A stretch of DNA of 6,999 bases from an uncultured Gammaproteobacteria bacterium (GTDB lineage Bacteria; Pseudomonadota; Gammaproteobacteria; UBA9214): NCBI GenBank assembly GCA_905480305.1, contig CAJQPV010000236.1, positions 1 through 6,999 of the forward strand. The letters are read 5' to 3'. The notes beneath the pieces were generated by a model that had not been told where the DNA came from, ran no database searches, and was given only the letters and a program-made list of their open reading frames with translations. The translations under genes and the position numbers were made by a program. Each line of letters begins with the position of its first letter. The stretch's first letter is position 1. This document shows, piece after piece, positions 1 through 5,487 of the stretch.

Positions 1-376
1 CCGGACGCAGCTGCTTGCGGTATTCGTCAATTGCAGCCTTGCCGTCTTCGGTAAGCACCGCCTTGTCGAAGGCAAACAGTGCTGCTGACGGAATCACAAT
101 GGCGCCGACCAGACCGCTGGGCGCACCCTTGATGACTTCAACCGGTGCATTCAACACTACACCATCACAACCAACCAGAGTCGCATCAGCTTCCGACCAG
201 CTACCGGTATGCAGGCAATCACCGGATCCGGTCTTAACGACATTGGAACTGGAATCTTCAGCATATCCCGGGGCAGCATCACGATTTTCAGCAGCAGACA
301 CGGAACCTGCAGCCAGCATCACAGCAAGCACCGCACTTTCCAGCAGCTTGCCAGTTATTCTCTTACCAAGGGTCAT
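1..376 (-). CDS. OmpA-family outer-membrane/periplasmic protein, N-terminal part (runs off left edge)
   Basis: The reading frame is open from the ATG at 374-376 to the left edge, giving 125 visible residues. A good AGGAG ribosome site (385-389) lies 8 nt before the ATG. Residues 1-28 form a signal peptide: basic KR, then a hydrophobic stretch ending in GSVSA, with likely cleavage before AEN. A linker follows with two cysteines (C54, C70) in the pattern GDCLHTGSW...VGCDGVVL, as seen in proteobacterial OmpA-family proteins with the E-C-x-R-T-G-x-W linker. From about residue 100, LFAFDKAVLTEDGKAAIDEY matches the start of the OmpA C-terminal peptidoglycan-binding domain (FxFDKAxLxPxGKxxLD). The rest of that domain is outside the window. 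By family it should anchor the outer membrane to peptidoglycan; whether a beta-barrel is present cannot be judged. It lies just downstream of the rnpB terminator on the same strand. I see no convincing promoter in the 60 nt before it. Confidence 0.82.
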   Translation of the reverse strand, partial: MTLGKRITGKLLESAVLAVMLAAGSVSAAENRDAAPGYAEDSSSNVVKTGSGDCLHTGSWSEADATLVGCDGVVLNAPVEVIKGAPSGLVGAIVIPSAALFAFDKAVLTEDGKAAIDEYRKQLRP

Positions 377-434
377 CTAAATATCTCCTGAGATTAATTC
401 GCGCGGAAGTGTAACACCTCCAGAGTGGAAGATT

Positions 435-463
435 GAAAAAAATAACCGCGTTTCCGTGCGGTC
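435..463 (-). terminator. Intrinsic terminator of rnpB
   Basis: Read on the minus strand, ACCGC (462-458) and GCGGT (449-445) pair around a GAAA-containing loop. The stem can also be drawn as ACCG+CG closed by a GAAA tetraloop with a bulge. An almost pure T tract follows (444-436, TATTTTTTT). The stem is short but G+C rich and the U tract is strong. It lies about 60 nt beyond the mature 3' end of rnpB, so the precursor would carry a 3' trailer. That trailer contains a second hairpin, GTCCC/GGGAC around 481-493. Confidence 0.7.
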
Positions 464-522
464 AGATAGCCTCCCGGACGGTCCCGACAGGGACAGTTAT
501 TTCTTTCAGGAACATAATATTA

Positions 523-876
523 GGAGGGAGCCGGCCGATAAGCCGGGTTTTGTCGTGGACAGCCATTCATCTGGACACTGCGTCACCGCAGGCCTCAAGC
601 GACCTACCCGGGAACCATGCGGGCCGCACGTAAGTTCCCCTATTTGGTCTTGCTCCGGGTGGGGTTTACCCTGCCACGCCTGTTACCAGCCGCGCGGTGC
701 GCTCTTACCGCACCATTTCACCCTTACCGGCCCTGTCTGAACAGAACCAGCGGTATATTTTCTGTGGCACTTTCCATAGACTCGCGCCTCCCAGGTGTTA
801 CCTGGCACCCTGCCCTGTAGAGCCCGGACTTTCCTCCCCGCCCATGCGGACGGAGCGACTGCCTGGCCGACTCCCG
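523..876 (-). ncRNA. rnpB: RNase P RNA, bacterial type A (catalytic subunit)
   Basis: This is the ribozyme that removes 5' leaders from tRNA precursors together with the RnpA protein. On the minus strand the conserved blocks appear in order and almost as in E. coli: GAGGAAAGTCCGGGCTC near the 5' end, AGGGCAGGGTGCCAGGTAAC, GGTAAGGGTGAAA, then GGTGCGGTAAGAGCGCACCG, GCTGGTAACAG, CCCACCCGGAGCAAG with CCAAATAGGGG, CCCGGGTAGG..GCTTGAG, and finally AGATGAATG-CTGTCCACGACA followed by ACCCGGCTTATCGGCC. The 5' GGGAGUCGGCC (875-865) pairs over 11 bp with the 3' GGCCGGCUCCC (536-526) to form P1. This sets the ends to within a few bases; length is about 354 nt. P3 is shortened to CCGUCC-GCAU-GGGCGG and P12 is a simple 10-bp arm, so both are smaller than in E. 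coli. The core appears intact. Confidence 0.97.
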
Positions 877-881
877 GCCTG

Positions 882-887
882 AGTATA
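882..887 (-). promoter_or_regulatory. Candidate -10 element of the rnpB promoter
   Basis: TATACT on the minus strand, five of six matches to the sigma-70 -10 consensus, lies 6 nt before the predicted first base of RNase P RNA (about 875-876). That distance is right for a transcription start at the mature 5' end. I see no good -35 at 16-18 nt; the nearest TTG-like sequence is too close. Positions 908-926 contain GCGG/CCGC arms with an A+T loop that may be a weak end signal for the upstream TPR gene. Confidence 0.55.
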
Positions 888-955
888 AAGGAAGAAAACA
901 ACAAGCAGCGGTATTTATTTAGCCGCACTCAAGCGCAACCAGCCAATGCAACGAC

Positions 956-1429
956 TCAAGGCGAACGTCCGAGCAGGCGGCCCAGCAATTGTTTAACAAT
1001 GCCGTTTGCAGCGGCACGGCGCCGCTTTGACTTTGGGTACAGCTTACGCTGCAAACCCAGCAGGCCTGCATGTTGAGGATCAACATACAGGCCGCGCCGC
1101 ACTGCCATCTCGGCGCTTTCGGGGAAATCCAGTCGCTGTTCAGCCATGGCAAGATTGTAATAAACCTCGGCATCCGCCATCTCGCCAACTGCGGCCTTGC
1201 GGCATAACTTCACCCCGTTTCTGTCCCCCATATAAACACGCGACAGACCATAAAACGAGGTATAGCGGCTCTGATAGACATCATCCAGTTCTGCACTGCC
1301 ATCGGCGGTACGAAAAAACAGCAATGCACCTTCATAATCGCTGCAGTTAAAACAGCGCAAACCCTTCTTGAAGTCATCACGCAAATGGACCCGGTTGATG
1401 GTTCCCGGTGAAACAAATCGGTCTCCCAT
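956..1429 (-). CDS. Small tetratricopeptide-repeat (TPR) protein, 157 aa
   Basis: TPR proteins are helical scaffolds that bind other proteins; no specific partner can be named. No signal peptide is visible, so it is probably cytoplasmic. About three helix-turn-helix repeats can be laid out: residues 18-50 (FKKGLRCFN...YEGALLFF), 52-87 (YQSRYTSFYGLSRVYMGD...), and 87-120 (AEVYYNLAMAEQRL...SAEMAVRRGLYVDPQHA). The last is the clearest TPR, with the A..Y.NLA....G-like core and the closing DP. The tail is basic (KSKRRR, 133-138), followed by an amphipathic helix. The ATG at 1429 is chosen because GGGAGGG lies 7 nt upstream; the frame stays open to 1501 but those 24 residues have no ribosome site and look like leader sequence. 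The gene ends about 80 nt before rnpB on the same strand, so read-through into rnpB is possible. Confidence 0.78.
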   Translation of the reverse strand: MGDRFVSPGTINRVHLRDDFKKGLRCFNCSDYEGALLFFRTADGSAELDDVYQSRYTSFYGLSRVYMGDRNGVKLCRKAAVGEMADAEVYYNLAMAEQRLDFPESAEMAVRRGLYVDPQHAGLLGLQRKLYPKSKRRRAAANGIVKQLLGRLLGRSP

Positions 1430-1639
1430 ATCGCCCTCCCGTGAGCAGATACCCCGATTGACATGGATGCAGCTTGAATAAACAACGCACAAACCACACA
1501 CTACCCCTCAACCAGTATGGAGATTATAGCGTTTACATCAAAACGCAAGCCAAACCTGTTGACGCTGTTGCAGTATTACCGCACGATTGGATTCTCTATC
1601 GCTTTTATTGCCAATTTTCTGACGCAGATATATACCGGA
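1430..1639. other. Divergent intergenic region between the TPR gene and glgA
   Basis: This 210-nt gap separates two divergently oriented genes, so it must carry both promoters. On the plus strand there is a perfect TTGACA at 1458-1463. The best partner at 15 nt is only TAAACA (1479-1484), so I treat it as a weak glgA promoter candidate. That would give a glgA leader of roughly 150 nt. No convincing sigma-70 pair is visible for the minus strand. The glgA frame is open through 1517-1639, but this part does not resemble glycogen synthase. Confidence 0.35.
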
Positions 1640-3118
1640 ATGAATATCCTGTTCGCCAGCGCTGAAGCCCACCCCCTGATAAAAACGGGTGGATTGGCTG
1701 ACGTGGCGGGCAGTCTGCCCCGGGCTATCCGCCACCTGCGCCACGACATCCGCGTTGTCATACCGGCCTACCAGTCTGTGCTGAAACAGCCGGAAAAATT
1801 TACCCTTGTTGCGCACCTTGTGCTTGAGGGCGTCACACAGCCGGTGCGTATCCTTATCGGGCGCCTGCCGGGCAGTACAGTCACCCTGTACCTGGTCGAC
1901 TCACCGCAACACTTCGATCGACCGGGTGACCCCTACACTATAAAATCGGGCGCTGCCTGGCCGGACAATGCGGAACGCTTCACCACCTTCTGCCGTGCCA
2001 TCGAGGCATTATCACTGGACGCGGCCGGCCTCGACTGGCAACCCGATATCGTGCACTGCAATGACTGGCAAACCGGACTGGTACCAGCGCTGCTGGCACG
2101 CCACCTGCCACGACCGGCCAACCTGTTCACCATTCACAATCTCGCCTACCAGGGTCTGCATGACTGGAAGGCATTCAAAAAGCTGGAACTGCCTGCTGAT
2201 CTCTGGTCAACGGAGGCCATGGAATTTCACAACCAGTTTTCCTTTATCAAGGGCGGCCTGGTATTCGCTGACTGGATCACCACGGTCAGCCCAACCTATG
2301 CGCAGGAAATTCAGACCAGCGAATTCGGCTGCGGACTTGAAGGACTCATCAGTCACCGCACTGACACGCTGACCGGCATCATCAATGGCGTGGACTACAA
2401 TGTATGGAATCCGGGACGTGACCTGCAGATACCGGTGACGTTCAATGCCCGCTCGCTGAGCCACAAGATCGAGAACAAGCGGGCGTTGCAGGAGCATTTC
2501 GGTTTGCCGGTTGACGAAGGTATTCCGCTGTTTGCGACCATCAGCCGGTTGGTAGAACAAAAAGGCATCGACCTGATCCTGGACATTGTGCCGCAACTGG
2601 TAAAACACAACGCACAACTGATCGTGCTCGGCAGTGGCGATGAAAAGATCGAGGCAGACATTCGCACCACAGTAAAAGCACATCCTGAAAATATCGCCAC
2701 ATACATCGGTTATGACGAATCACTGTCACACCACATCGAGGCCGGCGCCGACATGTTTTTGATGCCCTCGCGTTTTGAACCCTGTGGCCTGAACCAGATA
2801 TACAGCCTGCGTTATGGCACGGTACCCATCGTGCGCCACACCGGCGGACTTGCCGACACGGTAACCGACACTACCCCGGAAACACTGCAAACAAAAACCG
2901 CCACCGGCTTCAGCTTCGATGCCGCCACTTCAGATGCCCTGCTTGCAAGCGTCGAGCGCGCACTGCTCTATTACCGTCAACCGGATATCTGGCAACAACT
3001 GGTATGCACCGGTATGAGACAGGATTTCAGCTGGAAGCGCAGTGCGCAACTCTATATAAAACTCTATGAAACCATTATTGCCCGCCGCGCTGGCGAACCG
3101 ATCGCGGAATCTGCCTGA
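1640..3118 (+). CDS. glgA: Glycogen synthase, ADP-glucose dependent (glycosyltransferase family 5)
   Basis: GlgA transfers glucose from ADP-glucose to the non-reducing end of an alpha-1,4-glucan in the cytoplasm, building glycogen. The product is 492 residues, close to the usual 475-500. The N-terminal GT-B domain starts MNILFASAEAHPLIKTGG; K15-T-G-G-L is the ADP-glucose-binding KxGGL motif. Next come DIVHCNDWQTGLVPALL (136-152), FTIHNLAYQG (163-172, H166 matching the E. coli active-site His161) and the FSFIKGG..FAD...TVSPTYA stretch (200-221). The C-terminal domain has R303 and K308 (ISRLVEQKG) and E380 in FEPCGLNQ (379-386), matching E. coli R300, K305 and E377, then HTGGLADTV (400-408). 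The ATG at 1640 is chosen because homologues begin here; an upstream ATG at 1517 would add 41 unrelated residues. The ribosome site is weak (CCGGA directly before the ATG), so translation may be modest or leader-controlled. No glgB, glgC or glgP is in view. The gene converges on hemH. Confidence 0.96.
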   Translation: MNILFASAEAHPLIKTGGLADVAGSLPRAIRHLRHDIRVVIPAYQSVLKQPEKFTLVAHLVLEGVTQPVRILIGRLPGSTVTLYLVDSPQHFDRPGDPYTIKSGAAWPDNAERFTTFCRAIEALSLDAAGLDWQPDIVHCNDWQTGLVPALLARHLPRPANLFTIHNLAYQGLHDWKAFKKLELPADLWSTEAMEFHNQFSFIKGGLVFADWITTVSPTYAQEIQTSEFGCGLEGLISHRTDTLTGIINGVDYNVWNPGRDLQIPVTFNARSLSHKIENKRALQEHFGLPVDEGIPLFATISRLVEQKGIDLILDIVPQLVKHNAQLIVLGSGDEKIEADIRTTVKAHPENIATYIGYDESLSHHIEAGADMFLMPSRFEPCGLNQIYSLRYGTVPIVRHTGGLADTVTDTTPETLQTKTATGFSFDAATSDALLASVERALLYYRQPDIWQQLVCTGMRQDFSWKRSAQLYIKLYETIIARRAGEPIAESA

Positions 3119-3137
3119 AACTGCAGTCTTGAATTCA

Positions 3138-3182
3138 CCCCCCTCAGGGGGATGCTGGGGAGAGCGAAGCGAGGGGCCGGGG
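3138..3182 (+). repeat. G-run array with internal mini-hairpin in the glgA 3' region
   Basis: Just after the glgA stop there is a C6-TCA-G5 hairpin (3138-3151), followed by three more runs of four G (3157-3160, 3173-3176, 3179-3182). Together the four G runs (5, 4, 4, 4) have spacers of 5, 12 and 2 nt, which fits a quadruplex-capable sequence. The 12-nt spacer contains GCGAAGC (3164-3170), a heptamer known to form an unusually stable mini-hairpin in DNA. The segment lies between the coding region and the intrinsic terminator, so it would be in the glgA mRNA 3' end and could protect it from exonucleases. It could also simply be one copy of a dispersed intergenic repeat. Confidence 0.5.
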
Positions 3183-3209
3183 CTGTTATAAAAATCAACA
3201 GCTTTTTTT
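3182..3209 (+). terminator. Intrinsic terminator of glgA
   Basis: GCTGTT (3182-3187) pairs with AACAGC (3197-3202) around a 9-nt A-rich loop, directly followed by seven T (3203-3209). The stem can be extended outward only weakly. There is no matching T tract on the other strand, so it serves glgA and not the converging hemH. The remaining gap to the hemH stop (3210-3299) contains a run of eight C at 3283-3290 and no gene that I can support. Confidence 0.8.
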
Positions 3210-3299
3210 ATGCCCCTCATCCTGATCTTCTCAGCTTTGGCTTCCTGCGTCACCTGAAGCGCCTACTGTTGCTGCTCTACCGCCCCCCCCTACCGACCA

Positions 3300-4316
3300 T
3301 CAAAGATACGGCGACAGCAGTTCAGCCATCAACCGGATGTGTTCATCACCGTCATTCAAACAGGGAATGTAACGATACTGTTCACCACCGGCATCCATGA
3401 AGATCTTGCGATTCTCCTGGTCCAGCTCCTCAATGGTCTCCAGGCAATCGGCACTGAAAGCGGGGCTGATAATGGCAACATCATTGACCCCCTGCCCCGG
3501 CAGTGATGCCAGCGTCGCATCAGTATATGGCTGCAGCCATTCGGCCTTGCCAAAGCGTGACTGAAACGTGGTGACGTATTCCTCCTCACCCAGACCCAGC
3601 TGCTCGACCACCAGTCGCGTGGTCTTCTGACAGTGGCAATGATAGGGGTCGCCAAGCATCAGGTTGCGCTTCGGCATGCCGTGATAGGACAGCACCAGCT
3701 TTTGCGGCTTGCCATATTCATCAAAGTGCTTGCGGATACTGTTCGCCAGCGCCTCGATATACAGCGGGTGATCATGGTAGCTGTTAATGAAATGTAACTC
3801 GGGGACCCAGCGCCACTGCTTGAGCTCGTCGGCAACCGCGTCAAAGGTCGAACCGGTTGTCGGCCCGGCATACTGCGGATACAGCGGTAACACCACCACC
3901 CGGTGTATGCCCTGCTGCTGAAATGCCCGCAAGGATTCGGTAATCGACGGCCTGCCGTAACGCATGGCCAACTGCAGCTCGAAGTCCTGCCGGCCACTGT
4001 CACGCAAGGCCTGTTGCAGGCGCTCACGTTGACGCTTGCCGATCGCCATCAGCGGCGAACCGTCTTCTGTCCAGATGCTTTTATAGAGCCTTGCGGATTT
4101 GGCAGGCCGTACCCGTAAAATAATTCCGTGCAGAATCACCATCCAGACCAGCCTGGGGATTTCAACCACACGCGGGTCCGACAGGAATTCATTCAGGTAG
4201 CGCCTTACCGAAGCGGTATCAGGCTCATCCGGCGTCCCCAGATTGGTAATCAGGATTCCGATCCTGTTGTTTTTCTTTTCGTGGGCCTGTTCTGTTAGCG
4301 CGGTAAATCGATTCAA
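3300..4316 (-). CDS. hemH: Ferrochelatase (protohaem ferro-lyase)
   Basis: HemH inserts ferrous iron into protoporphyrin IX, the last step of protohaem synthesis, at the cytoplasmic face of the inner membrane. The 338-residue length suits a proteobacterial enzyme. The N-terminal lobe has the family opening ILITNLGTPDEP (21-32), YLNEFLSDPRVVEIPR (40-55) and SPLM (87-90), then MRYGRPSI (118-125) and LPLYPQYAGPTTGSTFDAV (143-161). The catalytic half has SYHGMPKRNL (210-219), where H212 corresponds to the metal-binding His, GDPYHCHCQKT (222-232), TFQSRFGKAEWLQPYT (250-265) and SPAFSADCLETIEEL (284-298), where E293 is the conserved acid of the active site. The start is TTG at 4316-4314: GGGGA (4327-4323) lies 6 nt upstream, no ATG or GTG occurs in frame before the conserved core, and the frame is not extended usefully upstream. 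The few cysteines do not form the known [2Fe-2S] cluster pattern. Confidence 0.96.
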   Translation of the reverse strand: MNRFTALTEQAHEKKNNRIGILITNLGTPDEPDTASVRRYLNEFLSDPRVVEIPRLVWMVILHGIILRVRPAKSARLYKSIWTEDGSPLMAIGKRQRERLQQALRDSGRQDFELQLAMRYGRPSITESLRAFQQQGIHRVVVLPLYPQYAGPTTGSTFDAVADELKQWRWVPELHFINSYHDHPLYIEALANSIRKHFDEYGKPQKLVLSYHGMPKRNLMLGDPYHCHCQKTTRLVVEQLGLGEEEYVTTFQSRFGKAEWLQPYTDATLASLPGQGVNDVAIISPAFSADCLETIEELDQENRKIFMDAGGEQYRYIPCLNDGDEHIRLMAELLSPYL

Positions 4317-4381
4317 GATAGTTCCCCGGTCAGATTTAGATTACGGCAACGGCAGAAACCACTGTTGCCGACAGTACCGGT

Positions 4382-4409
4382 ATCATACAAGTAACCCGGT
4401 CAGACACAA
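4382..4409 (-). promoter_or_regulatory. Candidate sigma-70 promoter of hemH
   Basis: On the minus strand TTGTGT (4409-4404) and TATGAT (4387-4382) are separated by 16 nt. Four of six -35 and five of six -10 positions match consensus. Transcription would begin near 4375, giving a leader of about 60 nt that contains a 7-bp hairpin, CGGCAAC (4344-4350) with GTTGCCG (4364-4370). A 10-bp direct repeat, CCCGGTCAGA on the plus strand, occurs at 4395-4404 (touching the -35) and at 4325-4334 (touching the ribosome site), 70 bp apart. Confidence 0.45.
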
Positions 4410-4518
4410 TCCACCCCGATGCCTTCATACGCCCGACAGGAACTTCCAGGCTCGGCCGCAAGCGGCGAACCATCAGTGGGCATCGGCTATCACCTGTATC
4501 GATACCCAACAGGGTTGG

Positions 4519-4537
4519 CTCACTGCTGTCCCACTTA
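4519..4537 (+). repeat. Left arm of a perfect 19-bp inverted repeat
   Basis: CTCACTGCTGTCCCACTTA here is the exact reverse complement of 4728-4746. The two arms enclose 190 bp. Identity stops abruptly on both sides of each arm. A perfect 19-bp match is very unlikely by chance in 7 kb, so the arms are either the ends of a small non-autonomous element or two inverted copies of one dispersed repeat. No clear target duplication flanks the pair (GTTGG on the left, GCGGC on the right). Confidence 0.8.
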
Positions 4538-4639
4538 ACAAATACGAATGCAGCTTATATGCTCCTGTTTCAGTGGCTTTATGATGTTGAACTATGTATG
4601 GACATGAATACCAGCAACAACAATACAAACAGATTATTC

Positions 4640-4658
4640 CCTCTCCTGCAGGGAGAGG
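4640..4658 (+). repeat. REP-like hairpin, smaller copy
   Basis: CCTCTCC (4640-4646) and GGAGAGG (4652-4658) pair perfectly around TGCAG. It shares the CTCTCC/GGAGAG core with the larger hairpin at 4705-4725. No T tract follows on either strand, so it is not a normal intrinsic terminator. Confidence 0.65.
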
Positions 4659-4690
4659 AGGTATAATTACAGACGGTAGCTTTTATTTTA

Positions 4691-4725
4691 TCCCCTCTCC
4701 CCAACCCTCTCCCGGAGGGAGAGGG
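4691..4725 (+). repeat. REP-like palindromic element (CCCTCTCCC type)
   Basis: CCCTCTCCC (4705-4713) and GGGAGAGGG (4717-4725) form a perfect 9-bp stem around GGA, preceded by CCCCTCTCCCCAA. This arrangement of a CCCTCTCC repeat before a palindrome is the familiar dispersed intergenic element of many proteobacteria. It is commonly mis-translated as PSPSGRGLG. Such elements are linked by family knowledge to REP-type repeats and mRNA stability; no role is shown here. Confidence 0.7.
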
Positions 4726-4727
4726 AG

Positions 4728-4746
4728 TAAGTGGGACAGCAGTGAG
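4728..4746 (+). repeat. Right arm of the perfect 19-bp inverted repeat
   Basis: TAAGTGGGACAGCAGTGAG, the exact reverse complement of 4519-4537. It begins two bases after the end of the larger REP-like hairpin (4705-4725) and runs into the second TTTTATTTTATCCCC copy, so it forms part of a patchwork of short repeats. Confidence 0.8.
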
Positions 4747-4822
4747 GCGGCAGCCTTTTATTTTATCCCCGGCACCTCCGCAAGAAGGTGTAGAAAATAG
4801 ACGCCCCTCAACCGCGTTACAC

Positions 4823-5116
4823 TCAGGGATGATCCCCGTACGGGTTTGTGGTCGATGCTTTTGCTTCGTCTGCATCCCTGATAAACATCACTACGCCATT
4901 TCCAATGGTAACCATTACTGGTATAGACCCGGGCATTTTATACAGCCAGTCAGCCCCATCACGGGATGTCGGGTTCCCGCAGGCTTCCAGCAGCTGCTCC
5001 TCAGTATTGCCTTGTGAAACAATATCGCCATGACATTCCAGGGACCCGGCATATGTAACAAGTGGTGCGGCTGAAATTGAAATGGCAACCAGGATTGAAC
5101 GGTAGTTCGGATTCAT
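4823..5116 (-). CDS. Small exported DUF2845-like protein, 97 aa
   Basis: The protein starts with a signal peptide (about residues 1-23; hydrophobic ILVAISISAAPLVTYA, likely cleaved before GS), so it should be periplasmic. The mature part is LECHGDIVSQGNTEEQLLEACG: a Cys (C28), a short strand, a G-N-T turn, a helix and a second Cys (C46) followed by GNP. This is the pattern I associate with DUF2845, where two cysteines frame a small domain of unknown function. W57 to F78 forms the strand-rich end, and the last 15 residues are polar. The start is well supported: AGGAGG (5127-5122) lies 5 nt before the ATG. It stands alone, with a repeat-rich region downstream and the porin-like remnant upstream. 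The domain name is from memory; the function is unknown. Confidence 0.72.
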   Translation of the reverse strand: MNPNYRSILVAISISAAPLVTYAGSLECHGDIVSQGNTEEQLLEACGNPTSRDGADWLYKMPGSIPVMVTIGNGVVMFIRDADEAKASTTNPYGDHP

Positions 5117-5250
5117 ATTTTCCTCCTGCTATATTGGAAAGTGTAAAAGACTGCTTCACCCTCTAGAAATGTATCCGGCCGCCTATTTTACCTCACTTCA
5201 TTATTATCCTTAAGCCTTTGATACCGACAGACCGGGCAATACATTCGCAA

Positions 5251-5487
5251 TCACTGCATCCACTTGAACAGTGCCAACGGGGCTGCCGGGATGGCGTAGA
5301 AGCGAAAATCCCAGCGCGTGCCGGGTATGTTGTCTGGCCGGTGCACAGAATACATTGCCTCCACACCAAAACGCACCGGCACCTTGCCGATGTTGATGGT
5401 CTTGTTGATACCAAAACCCACGGGCACGGTAAACCGGTCGCCACCACTCTGTTCCCAGTCAGCAATGATATTTGGCCGAAAAAATAT
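5251..5487 (-). pseudogene. C-terminal remnant of an outer-membrane transporter-like beta-barrel protein
   Basis: This 78-codon frame has no start codon or ribosome site of its own. It begins immediately after the TAA that ends the metallo-hydrolase gene (5490-5488), in the same frame, and ends with TGA at 5253-5251. It reads RPNIIADWEQSGGDRFTVPV, then GFGINKTINIGKVPVRFGVE, AMYSVHRPDNIPGTRWDFRF. This fits the end of the barrel proteins annotated as transporter or neuromedin U-like (phenol_MetA_deg family), which close with SPIITANWEA..WTVPLGGGVGKxFKIGKxPV and a YYNVVKPD..W..RFQ strand. Alternating polar and hydrophobic residues support beta strands. Roughly three quarters of the gene is missing upstream, so it is probably a deletion remnant. 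It does not end in the usual aromatic residue of outer-membrane proteins, which may reflect decay. Confidence 0.7.

Larger units (their letters stand above)
4675..4770 (+). repeat. Direct repeat pair GGYAGC(C)TTTTATTTTATCCCC
   Basis: The 21-base copy at 4675-4695 and the 22-base copy at 4749-4770 share TTTTATTTTATCCCC exactly and differ only in the GGTAGC/GGCAGCC lead, with about 74 bp between starts. The first copy runs straight into the CCCTCTCC hairpin; the second runs into a different, weaker hairpin, CACCT (4773-4777) with AGGTG (4786-4790). This suggests a partial tandem duplication followed by divergence. Confidence 0.6.
4317..4822. other. Repeat-rich intergenic region between hemH and the DUF2845-like gene
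   Basis: This is the one stretch longer than 300 bases without a supported gene. Its left end holds the hemH promoter and leader. From 4519 onward it is built of repeats: a perfect 19-bp inverted pair, two strong REP-like hairpins, and a 15-bp direct repeat preceded by related bases. Open frames here translate the repeats into low-complexity strings (such as SPSGRGLGRG) and are not genes. One minus-strand frame (4336-4473, 45 residues) is less obviously junk, but it lacks a ribosome site and overlaps the hemH promoter. Confidence 0.6.

Noticed and set aside
683..928. Minus-strand open frame of 81 codons
   Set aside because: It lies within the RNase P RNA gene and its promoter; the RNA explains the sequence.
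1430..1501. N-terminal extension of the TPR gene to an ATG at 1501
   Set aside because: The ATG at 1429 has a strong GGGAGGG ribosome site and the extra 24 residues, rich in Cys, look like leader sequence.
1517..1639. ATG at 1517 as the glgA start
   Set aside because: Glycogen synthases begin with MNILFAS-like sequence directly before KTGGLADV; the 41 extra residues match nothing in the family and have no ribosome site.
2207..2683. Minus-strand open frame of 158 codons inside glgA
   Set aside because: It is antisense to a fully conserved glgA region, with no ribosome site or domain; a shadow ORF.
4640..4725. CRISPR-like or terminator reading of the hairpin series
   Set aside because: The repeats are unequal in length and spacing with no spacer pattern, and neither hairpin is followed by a T tract.
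4594..4800. Plus-strand open frame of 68 codons through the repeat region
   Set aside because: It is built from the same hairpins and direct repeats, has no ribosome site and low complexity.
4579..4875. Minus-strand open frame of 98 codons
   Set aside because: It translates the REP-like repeats (PSPSGRGLGRG and two GDKIK copies) and overlaps the end of the well-supported exported gene. It is a known type of spurious ORF.
5193..5465. Minus-strand open frame of 90 codons beginning MLTGNRVVATG
   Set aside because: It is the shifted frame over the porin-like remnant; the barrel-like signal is in another frame, and this one is rich in Cys, Arg and Ser as shadow frames are.
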